Assembly (NCBI RefSeq): GCF_000377405.1
Contig: NZ_KB905020.1
Span: 620,001 to 684,000 of the forward strand
Length of the DNA: 64,000 nt
Source of the DNA: Thioalkalivibrio sp. ALE31
Lineage (GTDB): Bacteria; Pseudomonadota; Gammaproteobacteria; Ectothiorhodospirales; Ectothiorhodospiraceae
Reading direction: 5' to 3'
Each line of letters starts with the position of its first letter. Within the stretch, counting starts at the first letter, position 1. Made by a program: the position numbers and the translations under genes. Under the pieces are notes generated by a model, which was given only the letters and a program-made list of their open reading frames with translations, was not told the origin of the DNA and did not search any database. Of this stretch, positions 26,924 through 35,456 are shown in pieces.

Positions 26924-28999
26924 TTACTGCACCACCGGGCCCTCGCCCGCCTGGATCGTGGCCAGGCGGTTGATCAGCTCCGGCCAGTCGACCCGCCGGT
27001 TGTACCCGATCACCTGGATCTGCGGCAGCCCGCCACCCTGGACCAGTACGAACCCGTCATCGGGGCGATCCGCGACGCCGGAGGCGGTGCATACGTCCCC
27101 GCGCAGCTCGCAACGGAAACCCAGGCGGCGATAGCTGAAGTTCTCGAAGAAGCGCAGAAAGATCGACGACGCCGCCGCCTGGATCCCGCCGCCCAGCTCG
27201 GTGATGTTTTCCACCGCGCGCTGGCTGATGCGCCGCCGCCCCGGCGCGTCCATCGGCGTCATCAGCTCCAGATCCATATGCACCGGCGACCAGTCCACCA
27301 TCACCAGGTCGTTCACGTGGCCCGACAGACGGCCCTGGATACGCCCGAAATCGAAGGCACGGGTGACCAGTTCCAGATCCAGGCGCTGAATCTGCGTCGA
27401 CAGCCCCAGCTCCGGGGCGTAGCCGAACAGATCGTGGATGTAGACATCGCGCAACACCACCTCGCCGTCAAACACCTGCACCAGCAACCGCCCGTCCACG
27501 TTCAGGTCGCCATCCTCCAGGCGGACGCGCGGGATCATTCCCGCCACCTGCCCGGAGAACCGGGGCCATCCCAGCACCTCGGTCAACGGCTCCAGGCTGA
27601 TGGCCCGGATGCCGCCCTGAAACTGCACATCCGGCCCGGTCTCCGTCTGCTGCAGACTGAAGGCCCCGACCCGCAGCCCACCATCGAGGATCGGGATCTC
27701 GGTCGCCTCCAGTAACTCCAGTCCCTGTGGCCGCGCCCGCACCTGCGCGCTGAAGGCATCGAACGGGAGCCCGTAGAGATGGGCGGCATCCACTTCGATG
27801 CGCCCCGGACCGCCCGGCACCGTGTCCGACCAGTCGAGACCACCCCGCGCCCCACTGAGACCGAAGCGTCCCCGGCGATCCTGCGCCTCCACCCCGGACC
27901 ACTCCGCACGCATGTAACGCGGCATGGAATCCTGCAGTTCGATCTCGCCCGCCAGGTGACCCGCGACATCCAGCTCGCCCAGCGGGGTCCCCACCAGCCA
28001 GGGCGACAGCAGGGTGTCGTAGATCACCCCCAGCGCCGCGATCTCCGCCTGGACCCGGCCCTCCAGCCCGCGCCCGGGCGCGAACGCCAGGTCCTGCCCC
28101 TGCAGGGCCGCCGCCGCCCCATAGTCCAGCGAGAGCAAATCCGTGCGCGCCGAGCCGTTGTCGGCGTCCGCCACCAGGCCACGGGCCTCCAGCACGACCG
28201 GCCCCTCGGCGTCGAGATCCACGAACCAGGGATCCACGAACACCACGCCTGCCGTCACGGCCGCCTCCACATCCCAGCCGTTCGCGTCCCCCGCGACCCA
28301 CAGTCGCGCATCCAGCTCCTCGCCCGCCTGGAGCCCAAGGTCATCGCTGAAGGCGAGGTCATGGACCCGCAGGGTGCCTTCCGAACGGCCGCGTTCACGC
28401 CAGCGCAGCGCGACATCCGCCCGGCCCTGGCCAAGGTGCACGGGCAGCTCCATCGGCAGGCGCGGGGAGGCGGCCAGCGCCGCCAGATCAATGCCGTCGA
28501 GATCGGCCCGCACATCCCAGCCGCGCGCCGGGTCGCGGTGCACACGAACATCCCCGCTGGCCCCGAACCAGCCCGGCCAGGCGCCCGCCAGGGTCAGCTG
28601 ACCGCTCTCGCGGCCCCAGACCAGGCGCACCCGCGCGCCGCGCAGGTCCAGATCCCCGGCATCCCCCCAGAGTCGGGCGGCCTCGCAGCGGACCTCGGTA
28701 CGGCCGAGCCGCAGGTCGCCACATTCCACCCGCAGTCGTCGCAGGGTCCCGATCGGGGCGGGAAGCTCGACGCGTTCCGCGCGGATTTCCAGCGACAGGC
28801 CTTCGCGCGTCCATTGCACCCGCGTGCTCAGCCCACGGGCATCGAGATCCTCGCGCAGCAGGGATTCGATCTGCAGGTCGAGCTGGATACCGCCGCCAGC
28901 CGATGCGGCCTCGGAGGCCATCACCGACCCCGCCAGCAGGAAAAACACCAGCCCGGCCGCCGCGGCAATCCCGCCCGGTGCACCGCGCCGCGCGTGCAT
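26924..28999 (-). CDS. ydbH: YdbH-like AsmA-family envelope lipid transport protein
   Basis: 691 residues. An N-terminal signal/anchor (about 8-30) is followed by a long run of beta-rich repeats, consistent with the groove-forming AsmA-like proteins (YdbH, TamB, YhdP) thought to move phospholipid between membranes. The C-terminal region contains NDLVMVDWSPVHMDLELMTP and FRCELRGDVCTASGV, as in the YdbH (dicarboxylate transport, DUF748-like) family. The ATG at 28999 overlaps the upstream stop (TGATG). Followed by ydbL. Confidence 0.8.
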   Translation of the reverse strand: MHARRGAPGGIAAAAGLVFFLLAGSVMASEAASAGGGIQLDLQIESLLREDLDARGLSTRVQWTREGLSLEIRAERVELPAPIGTLRRLRVECGDLRLGRTEVRCEAARLWGDAGDLDLRGARVRLVWGRESGQLTLAGAWPGWFGASGDVRVHRDPARGWDVRADLDGIDLAALAASPRLPMELPVHLGQGRADVALRWRERGRSEGTLRVHDLAFSDDLGLQAGEELDARLWVAGDANGWDVEAAVTAGVVFVDPWFVDLDAEGPVVLEARGLVADADNGSARTDLLSLDYGAAAALQGQDLAFAPGRGLEGRVQAEIAALGVIYDTLLSPWLVGTPLGELDVAGHLAGEIELQDSMPRYMRAEWSGVEAQDRRGRFGLSGARGGLDWSDTVPGGPGRIEVDAAHLYGLPFDAFSAQVRARPQGLELLEATEIPILDGGLRVGAFSLQQTETGPDVQFQGGIRAISLEPLTEVLGWPRFSGQVAGMIPRVRLEDGDLNVDGRLLVQVFDGEVVLRDVYIHDLFGYAPELGLSTQIQRLDLELVTRAFDFGRIQGRLSGHVNDLVMVDWSPVHMDLELMTPMDAPGRRRISQRAVENITELGGGIQAAASSIFLRFFENFSYRRLGFRCELRGDVCTASGVADRPDDGFVLVQGGGLPQIQVIGYNRRVDWPELINRLATIQAGEGPVVQ

Positions 29000-29790
29000 C
29001 AGGCCGGGTCGCCCCGCTCCGGCAGGCGATCGCGCAGCGGGCGCGCCAGACGCGCCACCCACTCGCGCAGGGCGAAGCGGGAGGTCTCCAGGGCGTCCAG
29101 TCGCGGCAGGAAGTCCTCGACCCGCATCGGGTCGCCGGTCGGGCCGCGAAAGCCGGCCGGGGCCGGGTCGGCGGCCAGTCCCGCGCGCTCGAAGCAGGCC
29201 AGTGCACGCGGCAGATGCAGCGCCTGGGTCACCACCAGTACCCGCTGCACATCACTGTTCTGGAGTCGCTGGCGGGTGTGGGAGGCGTTCTCGCAGGTGT
29301 TGCGCGAGGTGTTCTCCAGCCAGCGCACCGGCACCCCCAGATCGCCCTGCAGGCTCGCCGCCATCAGCTCGGCCTCGGAGCGCCGGCCCGGCAAGGCACC
29401 CGGACGCCCGCCGGAGACCAGGATCGGCAACCCGGTATCGCGGTGCAGCCGCGCCGCATGTCGCAGGCGCTCGTGGGTCCGCGGGTTCAGGGCGTCACGC
29501 CCGCCGTCCTCGGCGCGCCCGGGCCAGCGGCCACCCCCCAGCACCACGATGGCATCGGCCCGGCCCACCGCGATCACGCCGTCGCGCAGGTCACGCTCGA
29601 TGCTGTGGGCCAGCGGCTGGGCCACGATGTTCAGGCTCGGCAGCACCAGCGCCAGCAGGCCCAGGGCGAGCAACGCCCGCCCGCCCCGCCAGTCGGCCCA
29701 CCACAAGGCCACGCCCACAAGGGTCAGCGTGATGCCCAGACCGGGCGGCAGCAGCAGGTGCTCGGCGATCGTCTGCAGGGTGGCGAGCAC
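28999..29790 (-). CDS. DUF218 (YdcF/ElyC-like) membrane protein
   Basis: 263 residues, GTG start at 29790. Two N-terminal membrane helices (about 15-30, 38-55) precede a DUF218 domain: DAIVVLGGG, LPILVSGG, EAELMAASL, ENTSRNTCENA and VTQALHLPRAL, the standard motif series. Relatives (ElyC, SanA, YdcF) affect envelope integrity or lipid carrier use; the exact reaction is unknown. Likely first gene of the ydbH-ydbL transcript. Confidence 0.88.
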   Translation of the reverse strand: MLATLQTIAEHLLLPPGLGITLTLVGVALWWADWRGGRALLALGLLALVLPSLNIVAQPLAHSIERDLRDGVIAVGRADAIVVLGGGRWPGRAEDGGRDALNPRTHERLRHAARLHRDTGLPILVSGGRPGALPGRRSEAELMAASLQGDLGVPVRWLENTSRNTCENASHTRQRLQNSDVQRVLVVTQALHLPRALACFERAGLAADPAPAGFRGPTGDPMRVEDFLPRLDALETSRFALREWVARLARPLRDRLPERGDPA

Positions 29791-29814
29791 GAGAGTCTCC
29801 GCCCGCGACCGGGG

Positions 29815-30297
29815 TTACTTCTTGCCCGGGGAGTAGAGATAGTGGGCGTAGGTGGCCACGTCCTCGGAGACCCGGCGGATCAGGTGATCCAGGCTGATGA
29901 TGGCAAACTCGAGCAGGTTCACCGCGATGTACGGCTGCTCGACGCGCAGGCGATCATACATGGAGCGCGACAGGCGCAACAGGCGGGTATTGTCGCTCAG
30001 GGCACGCATGCGCACGCCGCGCGGCACGCGGTCGAAGAACGACATGGACCCGGCCAGTTCGCCGGTCTGCATGCGACCGACCTCGATCTCCTGGCTGCCG
30101 TCATCGTGGTACAGCGCGGCGGTCCCGCTGACCACGAAGAACAGCGACTCCCCGACCTCGCCGATGTCCGCGATCACCTGCTTGTGATGGGTCTCCACCA
30201 CTTCCAGGTACTCGAGCAGGACTTCGACCTCGGCCGGCGTCAGGGACGCCGAGATCGGGTGCTTGGAGAGGAATTCGGTCAGCAGTTCCTTGGACAT
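29815..30297 (-). CDS. Cyclic-nucleotide-binding-domain protein without HTH
   Basis: 160 residues. The cNMP-binding beta roll is clear (VIADIGEVGESLFFVVSGTAALYH, GELAGSMSFFD, PRGVRMRALSD), then a helical C-terminus with no DNA-binding domain. It may act as a sensor or partner of another protein rather than a regulator by itself. GGE..GS replaces the canonical GE-A-L...R phosphate cassette, so cAMP binding is uncertain. Confidence 0.82.
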   Translation of the reverse strand: MSKELLTEFLSKHPISASLTPAEVEVLLEYLEVVETHHKQVIADIGEVGESLFFVVSGTAALYHDDGSQEIEVGRMQTGELAGSMSFFDRVPRGVRMRALSDNTRLLRLSRSMYDRLRVEQPYIAVNLLEFAIISLDHLIRRVSEDVATYAHYLYSPGKK

Positions 30298-30408
30298 GGA
30301 GAGGGTTCCTTCTGACGGGTCCGCGGTAGAAGTGAGAGTGCTTTAGAGTATAACGAACACGGCCCCGGGACGGGGCCGACACGCCACGGAACGCCGGGGA
30401 GGTAGCCC

Positions 30409-30867
30409 TTGATCGACATCGACGTCCTGCGCCGTAACCTGCCGCGACGCCTGCGCGAGGGGCGCACCCTCCTGCTGGTCGCCGCCCCTGAGACCACGGA
30501 CAGTCCACCGGATGTGGAGCAGGAAACGGTGGCAGCGTTTCTCGAGCATCCGCCCGAGCCACGAGTGCCGCTGGTCCTGCTCCCGGACACCCTCAGCGCG
30601 CTGGATGTGACCACCGGACAACAACTGCTGGGCGGCCTGCGCGACCGCTGGGCCGACGAGGTGCTGATTCTGCATCGGCTGGACGACCAACGCTGGGACC
30701 TGAACGACTTCCTGGCGCTCGGATTCCGGCGCGACCCCGAAGCCGAGACCGCCGCGCCGGATCACGCGGTCTATCGCACCAGCCTGTACGACTACAAGCT
30801 CACTCCCGACTGGCTGAACGCCCGGTTCTGGGCCAACCCCGAGATGTGGGACAAGGCCCGCTGGTAA
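30409..30867 (+). CDS. DUF6231-like small protein
   Basis: 152 residues, TTG start at 30409 chosen because GGGGAGGT lies just upstream and no ATG or GTG is suitable. The C-terminus YDYKLTPDWLNARFWANPEMWDKARW resembles gammaproteobacterial proteins I recall as DUF6231. The central part looks like a Rossmann-type strand order (TLLLVAAPE, VPLVLLPD, DEVLILHRLDD), but no ligand motif is visible. Divergent from the cNMP protein gene. Confidence 0.6.
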   Translation: MIDIDVLRRNLPRRLREGRTLLLVAAPETTDSPPDVEQETVAAFLEHPPEPRVPLVLLPDTLSALDVTTGQQLLGGLRDRWADEVLILHRLDDQRWDLNDFLALGFRRDPEAETAAPDHAVYRTSLYDYKLTPDWLNARFWANPEMWDKARW

Positions 30868-30897
30868 CGCTGTGCCGGGCGAATCGCGACGCGGGGA

Positions 30898-32217
30898 CTA
30901 CTCGTCGCGGGGGTTCAGGCGCGGATGCGTCTCGTCACCCCACCACCAGACCAGCGCACCGGATGCAAACATCGCGATCACCACGAACCAGAAGCCCCAG
31001 ATCACCGAGCCGCCCAGGTGGGCCACGATGCCCAGGCCCAGGGCCCCAACGCCGTAGCCGAGATCGCGCCAGAAGCGGTAGGTACCGATGGCCGAGCCGC
31101 GCCAGTTCGGGTGCGCAATGTCCGCCACCGCCGCACTGAGGTTCGGGTACAGCAGCGCCATGCCGAACCCGGTCACCGCCGCCGCGAAGGACCACCACAG
31201 TACGCCCTCGCCGAGCAGGGTCAGGGCGACCCCGCCGCCACAGATCCACATCCCCCAGATGATCGGCTGGCGTCGCCCCACGTGATCGGACAGACGCCCG
31301 GTAAGGAACTGCGAACCGCCCCAGACGAAGCCGTAGATCCCGACGACCCAGCCGATCGCCGCCAGACTGAGCCCCTGCTGATACAGGAACACCGGGTAGA
31401 ACACCCAGACCAGCGCATCCACGAACTTCTCCACCAGCCCGGCCTGGCTGAACGCCGCCATGCGCCGGTCACGCCAGGACATCAGGGTGAACACCTGCCA
31501 GGTCGTCGGCGTGTCGGGGATATTCGTCGGGTAACGCGGCACCGGGCCGGTGGACTGACCGGCCGCATGCCGGGCACCCTCGGCCTTTGCCCAGTCGAGG
31601 GTCTCGCGCACGAACACGGCGGTCATCACGATCGCCAGGGCGATCACCACCAGGCCGAAGATCAGCAGGCCCCAGCGTGGCCCGAACGCGGCCGCCATAT
31701 AGCCGGTCACGATCCCCGCCACGGCAACCCCGACATACCCGGAGAACTCGTTCATGCCCATGGTGAAACCGCGCTCGTCGGCGCGGGTGATATCCATCTT
31801 GGCGGTCTGCGTCATCGACCACGCCAGCCCCTGGTTCACGCCCAGCAGGACGGTCGCCGCGACGATCCAGCTCCAGGACGGTGCGTAAAGGATCATGAAG
31901 GGGATCGGGATGGCCGCCACCCAGCCCAGCATCAGGACCGTCTTGCGCCCCAGCCGCTCGGACAGGCGCCCGGCAACGAAGTTGAGCGCCCCCTTCACGA
32001 CCCCGAAGGCGACCACGAACGCGGTCAGCAGCATGAACGAGCCCTCGGCCACACCGAACTCGCTCTCCGCCAGCGCCGGCACGACCGTGCGCATCATCCC
32101 GATGGTCAGACCAACGAAGAAGACCTGGATCAACTGCTGACCGAACTGCCCGAGGTTCTCCCGAATCCCGTGCGTCAGATGGGCGTAGGCCTCCGCGGCC
32201 TTGTGATGGTCCGTCAT
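30898..32217 (-). CDS. Major facilitator superfamily transporter
   Basis: 439 residues from the ATG at 32217, twelve predicted membrane helices. The loop 2-3 signature appears as GRLSERLGRKTVLMLGW, and a second copy GRLSDHVGRRQPIIWG follows helix 8. The substrate cannot be deduced. It follows the persulfide dioxygenase gene by 22 bases, so transport of a sulfur compound is conceivable but unproven. Confidence 0.88.
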   Translation of the reverse strand: MTDHHKAAEAYAHLTHGIRENLGQFGQQLIQVFFVGLTIGMMRTVVPALAESEFGVAEGSFMLLTAFVVAFGVVKGALNFVAGRLSERLGRKTVLMLGWVAAIPIPFMILYAPSWSWIVAATVLLGVNQGLAWSMTQTAKMDITRADERGFTMGMNEFSGYVGVAVAGIVTGYMAAAFGPRWGLLIFGLVVIALAIVMTAVFVRETLDWAKAEGARHAAGQSTGPVPRYPTNIPDTPTTWQVFTLMSWRDRRMAAFSQAGLVEKFVDALVWVFYPVFLYQQGLSLAAIGWVVGIYGFVWGGSQFLTGRLSDHVGRRQPIIWGMWICGGGVALTLLGEGVLWWSFAAAVTGFGMALLYPNLSAAVADIAHPNWRGSAIGTYRFWRDLGYGVGALGLGIVAHLGGSVIWGFWFVVIAMFASGALVWWWGDETHPRLNPRDE

Positions 32218-32239
32218 GAAGAGTCCCTCTGCTCTCGGA

Positions 32240-32974
32240 TCAGGAGGCGATATTCGCCGCGACGTAGGCATCCATTCCCACCGGGCGCGGGGGGATGTTC
32301 TGGGTCAGAAAATCGACGAACGCCTCCCGCTCACCGATCGCAAGCCCCGGGTTGAAGCGCTTCTCGAACCCGAGCGTCGACGACGGCTTCCCGGACAGCC
32401 CCGCGCCGCAGGCACTGCCGGCATAGTGACCGGGATAGATCTCCAGTTCGTCCGGAAGGCCCAGGAGGCGCTCGTGAAGGCTGTCGAACAACCGTCCCGC
32501 CATCTCGCGCTCCCGCCCGGCCAGATCGGGGCGTCCAACACTGCCGATGAACAGCGTATCGCCCGTAAGAACGAACCAGGGCTGGTCCCCGCGGCGTTTG
32601 TCGGTCACCAGAAGACACAGGCTGTCCTCCGTGTGACCGGGGGTATGGATCACCTCGACCTCGACGTTGCCGACCTCGAGCCGATCGCCATCCTCCAGCG
32701 CATGGAAGTCGAACTCCACCACCGAACGATCCGACGCATGCAGGCAATACTCCGCCCCGGCACGTCGGGCCAGGTCACGGCCACCGGAATAGTGATCGGC
32801 ATGCACATGCGTGTCGATCACATGCGTGATGGCAACACCCGCCTCGGCGGCCCGCTCCAGGAACCATTCCTGGTCCCCGTCCACGACATCCACCGCGATG
32901 GCCTTGCCCAGCGATCCACAGCCGAACAGGTAGGACAGCGACGACTCCCGGGTGGGCAATTGATGAAAAAACAT
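32240..32974 (-). CDS. Persulfide dioxygenase-like MBL-fold protein
   Basis: 244 residues from the ATG at 32974, with GGAGGAG six bases upstream. Metallo-beta-lactamase fold of the ETHE1/Blh type: THVHADH metal motif, HTPGHTEDS, and TGDTLFIGSVGRPD, which identifies the persulfide dioxygenase branch rather than glyoxalase II. It would oxidise glutathione persulfide to sulfite with O2 using mononuclear Fe. Pairing with the ArsR-rhodanese regulator upstream strongly supports a role in sulfide/persulfide handling. Confidence 0.85.
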   Translation of the reverse strand: MFFHQLPTRESSLSYLFGCGSLGKAIAVDVVDGDQEWFLERAAEAGVAITHVIDTHVHADHYSGGRDLARRAGAEYCLHASDRSVVEFDFHALEDGDRLEVGNVEVEVIHTPGHTEDSLCLLVTDKRRGDQPWFVLTGDTLFIGSVGRPDLAGREREMAGRLFDSLHERLLGLPDELEIYPGHYAGSACGAGLSGKPSSTLGFEKRFNPGLAIGEREAFVDFLTQNIPPRPVGMDAYVAANIAS

Positions 32975-32993
32975 GACACTCCTCCTGGACCGT

Positions 32994-33695
32994 TCACCGG
33001 TCGCGTTCTTTTTGTCGGTTGTCCTCATCGGCGCTCACGGGCAGGCCGTGGTAGCGCCACTCCGCGATGCCGTCCTCGAGCCGGCTGGCCCGGATGCCGT
33101 GCCGGCCCAGGATCTGGACGGCCTCGCTGGCCATCAGGCAGTACGGTCCTCGGCAGTACGCCACCACCGGGCGGTCAGTCGGCAATTCGCCCAGCCGGTC
33201 GCGCAATTCGCTGACGGGGATGGATCGGGCATAGGGGAGATGGGCCCTGGCGTATTCCATGCCCGGACGTACGTCGAGCACGATCACCTCGCCGCGCCGC
33301 GCCCGCTCGAGTAGCTGTTCGCCCGCCATGGGGGCCAGATCGCCCGCACCCTCGGCGATCTCTCGAGTGGCGGCCTGCAGCTCCAGCAGCCGTTCTTCGG
33401 CCAGTGTTCGCAGCATCACCCAGAAATCGGCGACATGCCGATCGACCAGGCGGTAGAACATGTACCGGCCTTCGCGCCGGGCCTCCACCAGCCGCGCAAG
33501 GCGCAGCTCCTTCAGGTGGGCACTGGCCAGCTTCACACTGATCTCCGCGTCCGACGCCAGTTGTTCGACGCTCTTCTCCCCCTGCACGAGGATCTCGATC
33601 AGCTCCAACCGCTTGGGACTGGCGGCCGCGCGGGCAATGCGGGCCACCTGTTCGTACAGGAGGTCTTTGAGTTCGCGTCCGGACACCGCACACAT
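32994..33695 (-). CDS. ArsR-family regulator fused to rhodanese domain
   Basis: 233 residues. The N-terminal winged helix (about 8-105; SPKRLELIEILVQGEKSVEQLA, SVKLASAHLKELRLARLV) is followed by a rhodanese domain (about 120-225) with active-site loop YCRGPYCLMAS. Apart from Cys2, the HTH half has no cysteine, unlike BigR/SqrR-type persulfide sensors, so sensing may rely on the rhodanese cysteines. ATG at 33695; a GTG three codons later is possible. It probably represses the divergent or downstream sulfur genes through the dyad overlapping its start. Confidence 0.85.
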   Translation of the reverse strand: MCAVSGRELKDLLYEQVARIARAAASPKRLELIEILVQGEKSVEQLASDAEISVKLASAHLKELRLARLVEARREGRYMFYRLVDRHVADFWVMLRTLAEERLLELQAATREIAEGAGDLAPMAGEQLLERARRGEVIVLDVRPGMEYARAHLPYARSIPVSELRDRLGELPTDRPVVAYCRGPYCLMASEAVQILGRHGIRASRLEDGIAEWRYHGLPVSADEDNRQKERDR

Positions 33696-33716
33696 TCCAA
33701 TATTCGTTGGAATATA
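33693..33716. promoter_or_regulatory. Candidate operator of the ArsR-rhodanese regulator
   Basis: Inverted repeat ATTCCAA-N6-TTGGAAT lies across the start codon and 5' leader of the regulator gene. Its size, AT-rich character and position fit an ArsR-type operator for autoregulation. No binding data are implied. Confidence 0.5.
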
Positions 33717-33810
33717 AGCTAACCAACGCGCGCCGCCAACGCAAGCCCTGCTTGCGCACCCGCGCGGGACCGGACCCTCCGGTTTTTGGGGCATTCTGGC
33801 GAACGCAGTA

Positions 33811-33887
33811 ATTCCTGAGTACGGTACTCGGGAACTTCAATTAGAAGTTGCTTACTAACTGAATGACTATCCCGTGCCCACGGGCAC
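33811..33887. promoter_or_regulatory. Cluster of dyads upstream of the barrel-fold gene
   Basis: Three further symmetrical sequences occur in the intergenic region: GAGTAC-G-GTACTC near 33814-33826, AACTTC-AATTA-GAAGTT at 33833-33849, and GTGCCC-AC-GGGCAC near 33874-33887. The second lies in an AT-rich stretch that probably contains the promoter of the rightward gene; the third would form a hairpin in its leader. Confidence 0.4.
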
Positions 33888-33912
33888 CCTTCCCCTGCAA
33901 AAGGAGGACGTC

Positions 33913-34362
33913 ATGAGCCAGCTGATCAACAACTTCCCGGCCGACGGCGTGGTCACCATCAACCGCGTGATCCTGAAGCCGGAGTACACCATCGACGACC
34001 TGCAGGAGCGTGTCGCGGTCCTCTGCGAGAACGTGAAGACCTACCACTCGGATACCGGCTTTGTCGGCGGCTTTGTCGCCCTGAACTCCGGCGCGGTCTC
34101 CAACGAGGGCTCGACGATCGGCCAGGCGGTCGAGAGCCCGATGAAGGACAAGGAAGCGCTGATCATTACCTTCTGGAACAGCTTCGAGGAACACGAGGCG
34201 TCGCATCAGAGCGAGACCTTCCAGCCCCTGTTCCAGCAGGTCCTGGAACTTTGCGAGAACGGGAACGAGGAGATCGCCTACGAGATGCTCTGGTCCGGCG
34301 CGGCCTACGACCCGGAACAGGCCAAGGCCGCCCGCCAGGCCAAGGAAACCCACGCGGCCTGA
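33913..34362 (+). CDS. Small barrel-fold protein, possibly ABM/EthD-like
   Basis: 149 residues; ATG at 33913 with AAGGAGG six bases upstream, a very strong ribosome site that predicts high expression. The order of elements (NRVILKPEYTIDDLQERV, TGFVGGFVAL, KEALIITFWNSFEEHEASHQ) resembles dimeric alpha+beta barrels such as antibiotic-biosynthesis-monooxygenase domains, with the aromatic FWNSFEEHEAS motif. No catalytic residues can be named. It faces the persulfide genes and ends at a terminator. Role unknown; family call tentative. Confidence 0.5.
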   Translation: MSQLINNFPADGVVTINRVILKPEYTIDDLQERVAVLCENVKTYHSDTGFVGGFVALNSGAVSNEGSTIGQAVESPMKDKEALIITFWNSFEEHEASHQSETFQPLFQQVLELCENGNEEIAYEMLWSGAAYDPEQAKAARQAKETHAA

Positions 34363-34427
34363 CAGCTGCATGCCGGGAGCGATCCCGGAACAAGGAACTG
34401 TCGTCTCTCCAACGACTGTACCCATTG

Positions 34428-34453
34428 CCGGGGCCTAACGCCCCGGCTTTTTT
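34428..34453 (+). terminator. Rho-independent terminator
   Basis: Stem GCCGGGGC / GCCCCGGC with a short loop followed by seven T. Ends the transcript of the barrel-fold protein. Confidence 0.9.
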
Positions 34454-34486
34454 GTCGGCCGCCCTGGTCGCGCCTCCATAACGCCC

Positions 34487-34565
34487 TGCAGGAGCCTGCT
34501 TGCAGGCGAATTCCCCTGACCACGTCTGACTTTGGCAGGGGCTTCGCCTGCGAGCAGGCTCCTGC
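34487..34565. repeat. REP-like palindromic unit, type 1
   Basis: Inverted arms 34488-34510 and 34542-34564 (core GGAGCCTGCTTGCAGGCGAA) with a second inner pair CCCCTG / CAGGGG. A close relative is at 49326-49408. Typical intergenic palindromic repeat, able to form a long hairpin. The rest of the 415-base gap (34566-34716) shows no gene. Confidence 0.8.
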
Positions 34566-34716
34566 GATTTTCGGGGTGTGCTGAACCGGGGGTCATCTCA
34601 AGCATCCGGGCTCTTGCTGACGCCGGAGATCCCGGCTCTGCGCTTCACCCCGGCCGGGTGACCGCATGGCCTCCGAACGCAGATGGGTGTCCTCTCGCGC
34701 CGGCCGCGCCGGCCCC

Positions 34717-34748
34717 AAACGAACGAACCCCGCGGCATGGCCACGGGG
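34717..34748 (-). terminator. Terminator of the mrp operon
   Basis: Read leftward: stem CCCCGTGGC / GCCGCGGGG (one G-U pair) with a three-base loop, then TTCGTTCGTTT. Lies 30 bases after mrpG. Confidence 0.7.
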
Positions 34749-34777
34749 CTCGCTGGGTATACCGAAAAGCATCGGTC

Positions 34778-35173
34778 TCAGCGCGATGCGTCGTCCCGAT
34801 CCTCGGGCTCGTGCATCTCCGGCGGCGAAGACAGGGTGTGAGTCTTCTCGTCGTAGCGTCCCTTCAGCTCGTCGGTCTTGCTGTGTTCCCACAGCGGGAC
34901 ACCGACGAAATAACCCGCGCGCCCGATCGCATGGGCGGCCACCGGCGCGGTCAGCAGCAGGAAGCCGATCACCGCCACCGCGCGCGTGGTCACGCCGCCG
35001 TCACCGAAGTACACCGCGACCCCGACCATCATCAGGCCAGCCCCCAGCACGCCCGCCTTGGTGGTCGCGTGCAGGCGCATCGGCAGGTCGGGCATGCGCA
35101 CCAGGCCCAGCGCCGCCACGACCATGAACGCCGCACCCACCACCAGAAACAGCCCCGTGAAGAACTCAGTCAT
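34778..35173 (-). CDS. mrpG: Mrp Na+/H+ antiporter subunit G
   Basis: 131 residues, three membrane helices, MnhG/PhaG family (MRLHATTKAGVLGAGLMMVG). A soluble acidic tail of about 35 residues extends beyond the family core. The ATG at 35173 overlaps the end of mrpF by eight bases. Last gene of the operon. Confidence 0.92.
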   Translation of the reverse strand: MTEFFTGLFLVVGAAFMVVAALGLVRMPDLPMRLHATTKAGVLGAGLMMVGVAVYFGDGGVTTRAVAVIGFLLLTAPVAAHAIGRAGYFVGVPLWEHSKTDELKGRYDEKTHTLSSPPEMHEPEDRDDASR

Positions 35174-35447
35174 CGTCGCGATGCCCCCCTTTCTCCAGGT
35201 AACGGGCAAAGCCGACCGCCGCGAGGAACGCGGTCAGCGCCAGCACCATCGCCACGTCGATGAACGGGGTGCGGCCGCTGGAGATTACATACACCGCGAT
35301 AAAGCCGATCGTCAGCGATGCGATCAGTTCCAGCGCGACCACGCGATCGGGCAGGGTCGGCCCCAGATACAGCCGCCAGAACCCCAGCAGCAGGGCGATA
35401 CTCAGCAGCACATTGGAAGCGATGATGGCGATATCGAACATCTGCAT
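35166..35447 (-). CDS. mrpF: Mrp Na+/H+ antiporter subunit F
   Basis: 93 residues, three membrane helices, with GPTLPDRVVALELI, the MrpF hallmark carrying a conserved Asp in the membrane, and TPFIDVAMVLALTAFL. Starts nine bases after mrpE. Confidence 0.94.
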   Translation of the reverse strand: MQMFDIAIIASNVLLSIALLLGFWRLYLGPTLPDRVVALELIASLTIGFIAVYVISSGRTPFIDVAMVLALTAFLAAVGFARYLEKGGHRDDD

Positions 35448-35456
35448 CCCCTGCGC

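Noticed and set aside
30361-30377. GGCCCC / GGGGCC hairpin as terminator
   Set aside because: No T tract on either side and it lies between divergent genes; more likely chance GC symmetry in a leader.
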